Part shown: piece after piece, positions 1-8,461 of the stretch
Numbering within the stretch: the first letter of the stretch is position 1
Layout of the letters: each line of letters starts with the position of its first letter
Source of the DNA: Natrinema versiforme JCM 10478
GTDB lineage: Archaea > Halobacteriota > Halobacteria > Halobacteriales > Natrialbaceae
Length of the DNA: 64,000 nucleotides
Assembly (NCBI RefSeq): GCF_000337195.1
Contig: NZ_AOID01000026.1
Location: forward strand, 108,922-172,921
Direction: 5' to 3'
Translations under genes and position numbers: made by a program
Notes under the pieces: model-generated
The model's input: the letters and a program-made list of their open reading frames with translations, nothing else
Databases searched by the model: none
Told to the model about the DNA's origin: nothing

Positions 1-1108
1 ACTCCTCGAGTTTCGCCGGGAGGCCGTCGAGGACGTCCCGAACGTCCGCGACGAACTCCTCGCGGGGTTCGGGCAGGTCCCAGGCGACCCCGCCCACCCG
101 GAAGTAGTTGAACATCATCCGCTGGCCGGTCAGCGCCTCGAGACAGTCCAGTATGAGTTCGCGGTCGCGGATGCCGTACTGGAAGGCGGCACAGAACTCG
201 CCGACGATGTCCAGCGCGTAGGTCGCGACGGCGATGAAGTGGGAGGCCAGCCGCGAGAGTTCGGCCCCCATCGTCCGGATCACTTGTGCGTACTCCGGCA
301 CGTCGATATCCGCGAGGGCCTCGATCGCGCGGGCGTAGGCCCACTCGTTGCACAGGCCCGCGGACACCCAGTCCCAGCGGTCCGGGTACGGCATGATCTG
401 ATGGCGGTACGTACTCCCCTGGCACATCTGCTCCTCGCACCGGTGGATGTAACCGATGTCCGGATCGACGTCGACGACCGTCTCGCCGTCCAGCACGGCC
501 TTCACGTGGAGGACGCCGTGGGTCGAGGGGTGGTGAGGGCCGATGTTGAGGAACATCGTCTCCGAGGCAGCGTCGCGTTCGCTTCCCGCGATCGGGTTCG
601 CGTGTTCCGAGAGGGTGACGATCTGTGATTGCTCCTGATCGTAGCCCAGCGAGAGGGGATGGCCCTGCCACGTCTCGGGAAGCAGTATCCGTCGCAGGTC
701 CGGGTGGTCATCGTACTCGATCCCGACGAGGTCGTAGGCCTCCCGCTCGTGCCAGTCGGCCGTCTCGAAGACCGGCGCGGCCGACTCGCTTTTCGGGTCG
801 TCGACCGGCGTCGGGACCACCACGCTCACCTCCCGGGTCGGGTCCGCGTAGGACTTCAGGTGATAGATCGTCTCGAACCGATCCGGATACTGTTGGGCGG
901 TGACGCAGGAACAGTGATCGAACCCCGCGTCGTCCCGCAGCGTCGACAGCACCGCCCGGACCTCGTCGGGCCGGATCACGACCGCCACCGCGTTCTCGTG
1001 GTCGTCCCGTCCGAGGACCGCATCGCCGAGCAGGTCCTCGAGCCCCTCGTCCCCATCCGAACCGCCGCTCTCGCTCCCTCGCGACTCGAGCGTCGACTCC
1101 GCTGTCAT
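1..1108 (-). CDS. nuoCD: NADH dehydrogenase-like complex subunit CD (NuoC-NuoD fusion), 3' end outside window
   Basis: Quinone-reducing module of the complex I-like respiratory enzyme, on the cytoplasmic side of the membrane. 369 residues are visible. An acidic head is followed by a NuoC-like domain with the HEREAYDLVGIEYDDHPDLRRIL-type signature near residues 120-142. A NuoD domain then starts near 185 and carries PHHPSTHG (191-198) and the HRCEEQMCQ/YRHQIMPYPDRWDW region (222-246). No hydrogenase-type CxxC metal ligands are seen, so this is NuoD and not a NiFe hydrogenase. The ATG is at 1108. The gene is the first of its unit and diverges from a regulator at 1191, so nuoA and nuoB do not precede it as they usually do in haloarchaea. 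It could be a second copy. The C-terminal part lies beyond base 1. Confidence 0.93.
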   Translation of the reverse strand, partial: MTAESTLESRGSESGGSDGDEGLEDLLGDAVLGRDDHENAVAVVIRPDEVRAVLSTLRDDAGFDHCSCVTAQQYPDRFETIYHLKSYADPTREVSVVVPTPVDDPKSESAAPVFETADWHEREAYDLVGIEYDDHPDLRRILLPETWQGHPLSLGYDQEQSQIVTLSEHANPIAGSERDAASETMFLNIGPHHPSTHGVLHVKAVLDGETVVDVDPDIGYIHRCEEQMCQGSTYRHQIMPYPDRWDWVSAGLCNEWAYARAIEALADIDVPEYAQVIRTMGAELSRLASHFIAVATYALDIVGEFCAAFQYGIRDRELILDCLEALTGQRMMFNYFRVGGVAWDLPEPREEFVADVRDVLDGLPAKLEE

Positions 1109-1160
1109 GGCCGATCGTTCGGCGACGCGAGCCGAGTCGGTTCTGCGTCACTGACTAGGC

Positions 1161-1170
1161 TATTTATATA
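1161..1170 (+). promoter_or_regulatory. TATA-like promoter for the Bat-type regulator
   Basis: The AT-rich box tatttatata is centred about 25 nt before the GTG at 1191. That is the spacing of a leaderless haloarchaeal transcript and supports the GTG start. It lies in the divergent gap with nuoCD. Confidence 0.6.
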
Positions 1171-1190
1171 CGCGGCGCGGACTGTCGGCC

Positions 1191-1841
1191 GTGAAGACCG
1201 TTCGACTCACGCTCCGGCACGACGCCGAGACGATCCATCCGATGCACCGGTTCGTCGCGGAGAGCGACGCGTTCGAGTCCTATCGGCTGGTCCACGGCAA
1301 CTTCGCCGGCGGCGACGACAACGCCTTCGTCTTCCACGTCGTGGGCGATCCCGATATCTACGAGGCCGCGCTCGCGGACACCGACCGGGTCGACGACTAC
1401 GACCTCGTGCGGACCGGCGACCGGACGTTCACCGTCTACGTTCGCGATCTGCCGGCCGATGTCGATACGAGGCTCCTCGAGACCTTCACCGGGGGCAGCC
1501 TCGTCGTGTTGCCGCCGCTCGAGTACCGGTCGGACTGGACGGTCCGGTTCTCCGTCGTCGGTGAGTCGGCGGACCTCCAGCGGGCGCTCGAGGGGGTGCC
1601 CGACGGGGTCGAGGCGACCGTCGACCGCGTCGGCGAGTACGACGGGGCCGACGCGGCGGTCGGCGCGCTGACCGCCCGCCAGCGGGAGGCGTTGCGGGTC
1701 GCTCGCGAGGCGGGCTACTTCGCGGTCCCGCGCTCGGCGAGCGTCGAGGACGTCGCCGCCGAACTCGACTGCGCGCCCGGGACGGCCGCCGAACACCTCC
1801 GGAAGGCCGAGGCGACCGTGATGGACGCCCTCGATCTGTAG
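1191..1841 (+). CDS. Bat-type helix-turn-helix regulator (HTH_10 family)
   Basis: Putative transcription regulator, 216 aa. Residues about 1-150 form the variable sensor-like half found in this haloarchaeal family. Residues about 160-214 are the HTH_10 DNA-binding domain, with the hallmark run LTARQREALRVAREAGYFAVPR, then the helix pair DVAAELDCAPGTAAEHLRKAE. The GTG start fits the TATA box at 1161-1170. It is divergent from nuoCD and could regulate it, but nothing in the sequence proves that. Two more members of the family occur in the window, at 29374 and 37440. The ligand is unknown. Confidence 0.85.
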   Translation: MKTVRLTLRHDAETIHPMHRFVAESDAFESYRLVHGNFAGGDDNAFVFHVVGDPDIYEAALADTDRVDDYDLVRTGDRTFTVYVRDLPADVDTRLLETFTGGSLVVLPPLEYRSDWTVRFSVVGESADLQRALEGVPDGVEATVDRVGEYDGADAAVGALTARQREALRVAREAGYFAVPRSASVEDVAAELDCAPGTAAEHLRKAEATVMDALDL

Positions 1842-1865
1842 CCGGACCCGTCGCGGCCCCGATCC

Positions 1866-2042
1866 TTACTCCGTGTACGCCTCGAGCGGCGGTGTGAACG
1901 CGTCGATGACGCGACACGGCTCGAGGGCGTAGTGAACCAGCATGAGGTCGTCGGTCGCCGCCAGTACGCGCCGCTGTCCGCCCTCGAAGCCGTCGATCCG
2001 TTCGGAGTCGTCCCACTCGGTGATGCCCATCGTTCTTGTCAT
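1866..2042 (-). CDS. Small conserved-looking haloarchaeal protein, function unknown
   Basis: 58 aa, acidic, no membrane segment and no recognised motif (begins MTRTMGITEWDDSERIDGFE, contains one Cys). A CCTAAAG box about 23 nt upstream supports translation from 2042 or from the ATG just before it at 2045. An internal ATG at 2030 is also possible. It lies convergent to the Bat-type regulator and divergent from rdgB. The much longer open frame continuing to 2639 is antisense to rdgB and is not believed. No function is proposed. Confidence 0.6.
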   Translation of the reverse strand: MTRTMGITEWDDSERIDGFEGGQRRVLAATDDLMLVHYALEPCRVIDAFTPPLEAYTE

Positions 2043-2141
2043 CATGAGAATATGATGGCTCTTTAGGGGCCGAAAGACCGGTCCCGAACCGTCGAGGGGG
2101 CAACCGACGCCTATTTTCCGCCCGCGGCCCCCCGCTCGAGT

Positions 2142-2693
2142 ATGACCGTTCGATTCGTCACCGGCAACGAGGGGAAGGTCCGCGAGGCGCGGGACTACCT
2201 CGAGGGCATCGAACCCGTCGAGCAGATCGAGTACGACTACACCGAGATTCAGAGCGACTCGCTCGAGGAAATCGCGGCCCACGGGGCGCGCGAGGCCTAC
2301 GCGGAACTGGGGAGCGACGAACCGGTGCTGGTCGACGACGCCGGGCTGTTCGTCGACGCGCTGGGCGGCTTTCCGGGCCCGTACTCGGCGTACGTCGAGG
2401 ACACCGTCGGCGTCGAGCGACTCTGGCGGCTCGCGAGCGAGGAGGAAAACCGCCGGGCACGGTTCCGGACCGTCCTCGCCTACGCGGACGAAACCGGCAC
2501 GGAGACGTTCGCGGGTGCGGTCGCCGGCACGCTCGTCGCGCCCCGCGGCGAGGGCGGCTTCGGCTACGACCCGATTTTCGAGTACAACGGCCAGACGATG
2601 GCCGAAATGAGTACGGAAGCAAAGAACGCGATTTCCCACCGCGGGCGCGCGCTGGCCGACTTCGCGGAGTGGTACGCCGGCTGCGACGAGTAG
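2142..2693 (+). CDS. rdgB: XTP/dITP diphosphatase (Ham1/RdgB family)
   Basis: House-cleaning pyrophosphatase that hydrolyses non-canonical purine NTPs (dITP, XTP) to the monophosphate and PPi, keeping them out of DNA. 183 aa, the normal length. It has the family N-terminus VRFVTGNEGKVREA (substrate loop), the central DDAGLFVDALGGFPGPYSAYV (metal and base pocket), the GEGGFGYDPIFEY motif and the C-terminal EMSTEAKNAISHRGRAL segment. It forms its own unit between the 58-aa ORF and the convergent guaB-like gene. Confidence 0.95.
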   Translation: MTVRFVTGNEGKVREARDYLEGIEPVEQIEYDYTEIQSDSLEEIAAHGAREAYAELGSDEPVLVDDAGLFVDALGGFPGPYSAYVEDTVGVERLWRLASEEENRRARFRTVLAYADETGTETFAGAVAGTLVAPRGEGGFGYDPIFEYNGQTMAEMSTEAKNAISHRGRALADFAEWYAGCDE

Positions 2694-2728
2694 AGAGTAG
2701 AGAGGAGGGCGGCCGACTCGAGCGGAAC

Positions 2729-3856
2729 TCAGTCGTCGCTCTCGACGGCGGTCGTCGTGGTCTCGTCCTCGGCTACCTGTGAGTCGGTACCCGTTTTCGC
2801 CTCGCTATCGACGCTGACGCCCTCCCAGTCCTGGTCCGTGTGATAGCCCTCGCGCTCTTTCGCGCTCGGAGCGACGCGGATGAACTCGGCTTTTCGGCGC
2901 GCGTCGGGGATGGTGTGTCCGCCGCAGTAGGAGAGGCCGGACTGGATGCCGGCACAGAACTCGCCGACGACGTCGGCGACCGGCCCCTTGTACGGCGTCA
3001 GCGCCTCGACGCCCTCGTCGGCGCGGACATCGGCGTCTTTGTCGTCGCGGTTCTCGGCGGCAGTCGTGGTCGCCATGCCCCGCGAGCGCTTGTATCGATT
3101 GCCGTCGACTTCGACGACTGCACCGGGCGCTTCCTCGGTACCGGCGAGGAGACTGCCGAGCATCACCGTGTCAGCACCCGCCATCAGCGCCTTCGCCGCG
3201 TCGCCCGACGTGCGGATCCCGCCGTCGGCACAGATCGTCACGTCCAGCTCCTCGGCCGCCGTCGCGCAGTCGTCGACGGCGGTCAACTGCGGAACGCCGG
3301 CACCGGCGACCTTCCGCGTGGTACAGTGGGAACCGGGACCGATACCGACTTTCACGCAGTCCGCGCCGGCGGCCGCCAGATCCCTGACCCCCTCCGGCGT
3401 CGCGACGTTGCCGGCGACGAGGTCCGTCGACGGGAACTCTTCCCGGAGCCGTTCGACGGCCTCGAGCGTTCGCTCGAGGTGGCCGTGGGCCACGTCGACC
3501 ACGAGCGCGTCGACGCCGGCCTCGACGAGCGCGGCGCTGCGGTCGACGTAGTCCTCGTTGATCCCCACCGCGGCGGCGACCTGCTCGTCGGCGGCTTTGA
3601 CTTCCGCGACCTGAGTCGACTGTTCGTCGGCCGTGAGGAACCGGTGCAAGACGCCGAGGCCGCCGGCCCGAGAGAGTTCGATCGCCAGTTCGGCCTCCGT
3701 GACGGTGTCCATCGCGGCGGAGACGACCGGCGTGTCCAACTCGAGGTCCGGCGTGAACGGCGTCGAGAGGTCAACGTCGCTGCGGCTGTCGACGGGCGAG
3801 CGGTTCGGGACGAGGAGCACGTCACCGTAGCTCAATCCCGTGCGAAGATCGTTCAT
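2729..3856 (-). CDS. guaB: IMP dehydrogenase/GMP reductase family protein lacking CBS domains
   Basis: TIM-barrel purine nucleotide oxidoreductase, 375 aa. The catalytic loop [11 protein letters not shown] places the active cysteine at 178. The phosphate-binding [33 protein letters not shown] and a C-terminal GLSYCGG flap are present. The barrel runs uninterrupted, without the CBS pair that canonical IMPDH carries, as in the second guaB-type gene of many haloarchaea. The flap resembles IMPDH more than GMP reductase, but the sequence alone does not settle the direction of the reaction. The last 40 residues are an acidic Thr/Glu-rich tail. Confidence 0.88.
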   Translation of the reverse strand: MNDLRTGLSYGDVLLVPNRSPVDSRSDVDLSTPFTPDLELDTPVVSAAMDTVTEAELAIELSRAGGLGVLHRFLTADEQSTQVAEVKAADEQVAAAVGINEDYVDRSAALVEAGVDALVVDVAHGHLERTLEAVERLREEFPSTDLVAGNVATPEGVRDLAAAGADCVKVGIGPGSHCTTRKVAGAGVPQLTAVDDCATAAEELDVTICADGGIRTSGDAAKALMAGADTVMLGSLLAGTEEAPGAVVEVDGNRYKRSRGMATTTAAENRDDKDADVRADEGVEALTPYKGPVADVVGEFCAGIQSGLSYCGGHTIPDARRKAEFIRVAPSAKEREGYHTDQDWEGVSVDSEAKTGTDSQVAEDETTTTAVESDD

Positions 3857-3999
3857 AACCCCTCACCACTCGGGGATCGCGTCTCATAAGAGTGTCGCCA
3901 GCCGACTGGGTCTGCAGATCGGCGCTGCAACCGGTCCTCAACCGGCTCGCTCGCGGGTGGCGGTGTCAGCCGTTTGCCCGCGGACAGGCGTCTCGACCG

Positions 4000-4479
4000 C
4001 TACGCTCGCGGGTCCCGGTCCGGACCCGGGTACTCGTCGTCCTCGACGACCGCGTACAGGCTCTCGGGGTCGAACAGGGTCGCGAACGCGTCCGGCGGGC
4101 GGACGCTGACTGACACGTGCGGTTGCAGGGTCAGCCCGGCTTTCGCCGACCGCAGTCGCTCGTCGTAGGAAAGCAGGTGCGCCGCCTCGCCCCGATAGGC
4201 CGAGGCCAGCGCGGGATGGTCGCCCTCGGGTTGGTCGACCGCGACGCGCTCGGCCTCGAGTCGCTCCCGGTGGTCGGCGGCGAGATCGGCGTCGGCGAGG
4301 CTCGTCACGAGTCGCTCCGTGTCCTCGAGCAGCGGGTCGCTCGCGATCAGTTCGACCCACGAGTGGCGGCGAACGTGGTCCAACGCCTCGCGCGCGTCGC
4401 CACCCACGAGGAGATCCGCCGCGAGCACGTCGGCGTCCGCGACGACGCGGGCGGGGTTCGGTTCATCTCGCTCAGGCAT
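4000..4479 (-). CDS. PIN-like domain protein
   Basis: 159 aa. The N-terminal ARVVADADVLAADLLVG looks like the first strand and acidic residue of a PIN nuclease fold. DPLLEDTERL and DHPALASAYRGEAAHLLSYDERLRSA match the second and third acidic positions. The last 35 residues are a proline- and acid-rich tail. Its ATG overlaps the stop of the 35-aa ORF upstream, so the two are translationally coupled. This resembles a toxin-antitoxin arrangement, but the protein may equally be a non-toxic PIN-like housekeeping protein. The fold call rests on motif spacing only. Confidence 0.72.
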   Translation of the reverse strand: MPERDEPNPARVVADADVLAADLLVGGDAREALDHVRRHSWVELIASDPLLEDTERLVTSLADADLAADHRERLEAERVAVDQPEGDHPALASAYRGEAAHLLSYDERLRSAKAGLTLQPHVSVSVRPPDAFATLFDPESLYAVVEDDEYPGPDRDPRA

Positions 4480-4579
4480 CCTCGTCCTCCCGGATCGACT
4501 CGAGTTCGGTTCGGATTCGCTCGCGGTCGCCGTCGTACGCTGCCCCGCGGTCGAAGAGATCGCCCCAACTCGCGCTCAT
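4472..4579 (-). CDS. 35-aa ORF coupled to the PIN-like gene
   Basis: Very short acidic protein (MSASWGDLFDRGAAYDGDRE start, mostly helix-forming). It starts at the ATG at 4579 and ends 8 bases inside the next gene (ATG of the PIN-like gene within its last codons). The tight overlap is the main evidence that it is real. It could be an antitoxin-like partner or a chaperoning peptide; nothing in its sequence decides this. Confidence 0.6.
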   Translation of the reverse strand: MSASWGDLFDRGAAYDGDRERIRTELESIREDEDA

Positions 4580-4641
4580 TGGCGGCCGTTGGAACGCCGG
4601 GGTAAAAGGCCGTCCGGCTCGCGCGGGCGACGGGGACTCGA

Positions 4642-5754
4642 TCACACTCCGCGAGAGGACCGCGACAGGAGCCAGAACGCGACGGTTCCGAGGCCGAAGG
4701 CGACGCCGACGTTGCCTGCGAGGCCGACGACCCCGACCGCCGCGACGACCGCGAGCGAGCGACGGTCGTCGACGGGCGCGAACGCGGCGCGGCCGAGTTC
4801 GAGCGCCACGACGACGAGCAACACGCCCAGAATCGCCGTCGGGAAGGCCGCGAGCACGGCACCAGCGGCGACCAGCGCGAGCGCGAGGTAGCCGATCCCC
4901 AGCAGGACGTTCGCGCCGCCGGTTCGCGCGCCGAAGGCGTACTTCCCGGCGAGGCCGCCGCTGCCGTGACACATCGGTACCCCGCCGAGCGGGATCGCCG
5001 CGAGGCAGGTGACGCCCATGCTCTGCGAGAGGTCGTCCGGCGACACGTCCCGATCGTAGAGGTCGCCACAGAGCAGGGCGGTCGCGATCGCCGCGTTCCC
5101 GACCGTCATCCCCAACTGGGCGACGGTCCCCTCGAGCGCGGCGGCGCTGAGCGACGGCGAGCCGGCGGGAAAGACCGCGAGGTCGGGGACGACCGGTGTC
5201 GGGACGCCGGCCGTCGCGACGGCCGCGACCCCGCCGAGTCCGAGCACGACGAGCACGCTCGCCTGCCGGTAGCCGACGAGCGCCAGCAGGCCGACGACGG
5301 CCAGCCCGCCCGCCGCCATCGGGAGGTTGCCGAGCGAGAGGTCGACCGCCGCCTCGAGCAAGAGCAGGGCCACGGCGAGTTGCACCCCGCGGATGACCGG
5401 CTCGCCGACGACCCGCTCGAGTCGGCCGACGAGTCCGAGGCGACCGACGACGAGCAAGACGCCGCCGGCGAGCAGCCCCGCGGCGGCGAGTTCGGCGTAG
5501 GAGAGTGTGCCGACGATCGCCAGCCCGACAAGCGCCTTCATCGGCTCGACGGAGAGGGGCATCCCGTAGTACAGCCCCCAGACGATCTGGAAGACGCCGA
5601 AGCCGACCAGTACATGGGGCAGCGAGACGCTCGTCGTCGCGGCCAGCGCGACCAGAAGCGGCAACACCGTAACCGAATCACCTAGCGCACCCGTGAGTTC
5701 GCTCGGGGAGAACTCGAGGTCGGAATCCGTCGGTGACCGGAACGAGTACGCCAT
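4642..5754 (-). CDS. MOT1-family molybdate/sulfate transporter
   Basis: Integral membrane protein, 370 aa, with about 10-11 hydrophobic segments. It has the two signatures of MOT1-type transporters: MPLSVEPMKALVGLA in the first half and GGVPMCHGSGGLAGKYAFGARTGG in the second. These are the presumed oxyanion-binding loops. MOT1 proteins import molybdate with high affinity and are related to SulP sulfate carriers but lack the STAS domain, which is also absent here. It is a single gene; haloarchaea need molybdate for nitrate reductase and other molybdoenzymes. Confidence 0.88.
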   Translation of the reverse strand: MAYSFRSPTDSDLEFSPSELTGALGDSVTVLPLLVALAATTSVSLPHVLVGFGVFQIVWGLYYGMPLSVEPMKALVGLAIVGTLSYAELAAAGLLAGGVLLVVGRLGLVGRLERVVGEPVIRGVQLAVALLLLEAAVDLSLGNLPMAAGGLAVVGLLALVGYRQASVLVVLGLGGVAAVATAGVPTPVVPDLAVFPAGSPSLSAAALEGTVAQLGMTVGNAAIATALLCGDLYDRDVSPDDLSQSMGVTCLAAIPLGGVPMCHGSGGLAGKYAFGARTGGANVLLGIGYLALALVAAGAVLAAFPTAILGVLLVVVALELGRAAFAPVDDRRSLAVVAAVGVVGLAGNVGVAFGLGTVAFWLLSRSSRGV

Positions 5755-5908
5755 CTATCCCCGATAATTCCGCGATGGTCTTCACTCTTGTCTGTAATCT
5801 ATTGGCGTTTCGATCTCGGTTAGAAGCTAGTGAAATCGGTTTCGGGCTGTCGGACACCAGGTTGCGTGACAGGCCCAGAGTGACGATGAAACCGGCCCGC
5901 AGCGACAG

Positions 5909-7534
5909 TTATCGCGTTACGGAGCCGCCGTCGCCGATCGTCTCCGCCCCCGAACCGCCGGTCGACACCGCTTCCGGATCGACGTCGTCGGCGGTTCGGG
6001 CCTCGGGGAGATCGTAGCCGCTCTCGGTGACGTAGCGCTCGAGTTGGGCGTTCAACTCGCCGGCCTGCTCGGTGAGGACGGTCGCGCTGCGAGCGACGTG
6101 TGAGAGAGCCTCGGCTTGGGCCGATGCCCGCCGAGCCGCCCTCGCGGAGGTGTCTGCCGTCTTCTCGCTCGTTTGGGCGGCGGACTCGACAAGGACGACG
6201 ACCTCCTCGGTCGCCGAGGCCTGCTCTTCGGTCGCCGCCGAAATCTCTTGGACCCCGTCGTTCGTCTGCTCGGCGAGTTCGGCGATCCGTTCGAGGGAGG
6301 TAGCCGCCGCCTCGACGTCGGCGACGCTGTCCTCGATGCGGTCGCGGCTGGTCCGGACCTCGTCGGCCGCCGATATCGCGCGCTCTTTGAGCCCCTCGAG
6401 TCGCTCCTCGACGGCCTGGACGGAGTCGTAGACCTCTTCGGAGAGGTTCTGGATCTCGTCGGCGACCGCGCCGAACCCGTCGCCGCCACCGTCGCCGGTC
6501 CGCGTCGCCTCGATGTTGGCGTTGAGTGCCAGCATGTTCGTCTGTTCGGCGATGTCGCTGATCGACTCGACGAGTTCGTCGATCCGTTCGGCCTCGGCCT
6601 CGAGGGCCTCGATCTCCTCGAGGGTCCGTTCGGTTTCGGTATCGATCACGTCCATTCCCTCGATCGCGTCGTCGGCTGCCCGGCTCCCCTCGTGGCCGGC
6701 TCGGGCGGTCCGATCGGCGGTGTCGGCGACCTCGGAGGCCGTCGCGGCGATCTCCTCGATCGTCGTCGAGAACGACTGCATCTCGGCCGCGACGGTCCGC
6801 AGTTGGTCGTTTTGGGTCTCGTTGTCGGAGACGACCTCGGTGAGTGCCTCGCTCGTGCGCTCGCCCTCCCGTTGGACCGTTTCCATGCTGGTCTTGAGTT
6901 CGCGGCTGTAGGTGACGACCTCGCCGGAGAACGACTTCAGCGTCCCGAAGGTGTCCTCGAACTCCGCGAGCATGGTATTGGAGTTGTCCGCCAGTTCGTC
7001 GAGCGCGTCGTGGGTGCCGGGCCGGTCGAACCGCCGCGTGAGATCGCCCGCCGCGACCGTCCGCGTCGTCTCGGCGTGGGCCGCGACCGTGCTCTCGAGT
7101 TCGTCCAGCGAGCGATCCGTGTGTTCGCCCGCCGCCAACTGATCCCGGACTCCGGCGAGTGCCCTCTCGAGTCCCGCGAGTTCGTCGTCCCGGTCGGTCT
7201 CGAAGGCAGTGTCGTATGCGCCGTCCTCGAGGCGGACCGCTCGCTCGGTCACGTCGGCGATGGCCTCGCGGAGATCGTCGCGCTGGCGCGGTGCAGTGCG
7301 GGCGTCCGAGGCGGCGGCGATCGCGGCCGCGGTTCCGACCGTGACGACGACACCGGCGACGCCGACGCCGATGAGCGCCGTCGTCGGACCGCCGAGCGCG
7401 ACTGCGGTGACCGCGACGGCGACCAGTCCCACGAGCCCGATCGCGATCCCGAAGCCGAGCGGTCGCTCGGACTGGATCGCCGACGGCAGCGGCGACGCGC
7501 CGTCCGCGTCCGCGGCGGCCCCGGCGTCAGTCAT
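5909..7534 (-). CDS. Methyl-accepting signal transducer partnered with H-NOX
   Basis: Chemoreceptor-type transducer, 541 aa, that should signal to CheA/CheW. Two adjacent transmembrane segments (about 26-47 and 52-75) leave no room for an outside ligand domain. A HAMP-like and coiled-coil region follows, then the cytoplasmic hairpin with TNMLALNANIEATR and FGAVADEIQNLSEEV. Acidic Glu/Gln methylation-type helices flank it. The ATG at 7534 overlaps the 3' end of the H-NOX gene by 8 bases (ATGACTGA), so the two are co-translated. The missing external domain and the coupling suggest that the H-NOX protein supplies its input. Longer upstream readings of this frame lie antisense or out of phase within the H-NOX gene and are rejected. 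Confidence 0.92.
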   Translation of the reverse strand: MTDAGAAADADGASPLPSAIQSERPLGFGIAIGLVGLVAVAVTAVALGGPTTALIGVGVAGVVVTVGTAAAIAAASDARTAPRQRDDLREAIADVTERAVRLEDGAYDTAFETDRDDELAGLERALAGVRDQLAAGEHTDRSLDELESTVAAHAETTRTVAAGDLTRRFDRPGTHDALDELADNSNTMLAEFEDTFGTLKSFSGEVVTYSRELKTSMETVQREGERTSEALTEVVSDNETQNDQLRTVAAEMQSFSTTIEEIAATASEVADTADRTARAGHEGSRAADDAIEGMDVIDTETERTLEEIEALEAEAERIDELVESISDIAEQTNMLALNANIEATRTGDGGGDGFGAVADEIQNLSEEVYDSVQAVEERLEGLKERAISAADEVRTSRDRIEDSVADVEAAATSLERIAELAEQTNDGVQEISAATEEQASATEEVVVLVESAAQTSEKTADTSARAARRASAQAEALSHVARSATVLTEQAGELNAQLERYVTESGYDLPEARTADDVDPEAVSTGGSGAETIGDGGSVTR

Positions 7535-8204
7535 CGGTTCCCCCGCGAGGCGCGTCGGCCGTTGATTCGGATTCGGCGTCGGTCTCGAATTCGAATCCGG
7601 ACTGCTGCTCGGCGTCGGCTTCCGCCTCCGACCTCGAGTCCGCCGCGGCTCCCGATCGGGGAGCCGTCCGTCGGCGAATCTCGAACTGGCAGGCGTCGTC
7701 TCCCTCGTGCATACAGGTCTGTTCCTCGGCGACCAGTTCCTCGTCGAAGCGCTCGGCGACGCCCTGGATCGCCCCGCGGGCGACGTCACACAGCTTCCGG
7801 TCCGAGTCGTAGGTGATCCGCACCCGGTTCTCGTCGAGTCGTTCGGAGCGGATCCGCGGCGTCGTCAGCGTCGTCATGTCCCGCGTCCGCAGCGACGTGT
7901 GGAACTGCTGAATGTTCGCGATGAGCTCTAATCCCTCCCACTCGTCGTCGATGTGGAGATCGTAGGTCTCGAGCAGCGCTGGGACGACCCACTTGCCGTA
8001 CTGGGTCAGAATCGTCCGCGGGCTCTGGTCGGTGAGTTCGCCGGCGGTGCGGGCGATCTCGTAGACGTCGCCATCCGGATAGACGGTGACGGGGACGTAG
8101 ACCTTCTCCTCGATGTCGGCTTCGTCTTGGACCGCGAGCCACGCGTCCTCGCCGTAGGTGTCGATGACGAACGCCTGTAGCGTCTTCAGAATTATTCCGT
8201 GCAT
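7527..8204 (-). CDS. H-NOX heme/nitric-oxide-binding sensor protein
   Basis: Heme-based gas sensor (HNOB family), 225 aa. The family start MHGIILKTLQAFVIDTYGEDAW is present. The proximal heme ligand is His102 (NIQQFHTSLR), at the canonical position, and the heme-propionate motif YxSxR is Y132-D-S134-D-R136. Aligning RKLCDVARG with the Thermoanaerobacter protein's RKMYDYFLG puts Val141 where the O2-stabilising distal Tyr140 would be, which predicts selectivity for NO over O2. A CMHEGDDACQFEI segment (164-176) ends the fold, followed by an acidic tail. It is first in a two-gene unit with the transducer at 5909-7534. The role in taxis or signalling is inferred from that pairing. Confidence 0.93.
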   Translation of the reverse strand: MHGIILKTLQAFVIDTYGEDAWLAVQDEADIEEKVYVPVTVYPDGDVYEIARTAGELTDQSPRTILTQYGKWVVPALLETYDLHIDDEWEGLELIANIQQFHTSLRTRDMTTLTTPRIRSERLDENRVRITYDSDRKLCDVARGAIQGVAERFDEELVAEEQTCMHEGDDACQFEIRRRTAPRSGAAADSRSEAEADAEQQSGFEFETDAESESTADAPRGGTDD

Positions 8205-8294
8205 GCCATCCCCCGTTCGCCCGTCCCCCGACGGCCGCTCTCCGTCGCCTCGCCTGTGCCCGGTTCCATAAGTACTCTAGACCGACACGGGATC

Positions 8295-8339
8295 GTGATA
8301 ATCACACTTGCTTCACTATTTGGTAACACTACCGTTACC
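8295..8339. promoter_or_regulatory. Two small palindromes in the H-NOX promoter region
   Basis: Perfect 11-bp palindrome gtgat-a-atcac at 8295-8305, and ggtaac-N6-gttacc at 8322-8339. Both lie in the divergent gap between the H-NOX unit (start 8204, TATA-like acttatgg on the minus strand near 8266-8272) and the AIR-synthase-like gene at 8462. They could be regulator sites for either direction. The short lengths make chance plausible. Confidence 0.35.
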
Positions 8340-8461
8340 GCACGTGTTCGCCCGATTAGGGCCGCAAAGCGGCCGTCTCGAGTCCCCGTTTGCCACCCGC
8401 GTTTGGGAGCTCGCGGCGACGAATCACTACCGATAAGACGGCTGACCGGAATCGGTCACCC

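Noticed and set aside
2043..2639. Long minus-strand open frame across rdgB
   Set aside because: It is antisense to a clear RdgB protein and only its last 58 residues, outside rdgB, look coding. High GC makes such shadows common.
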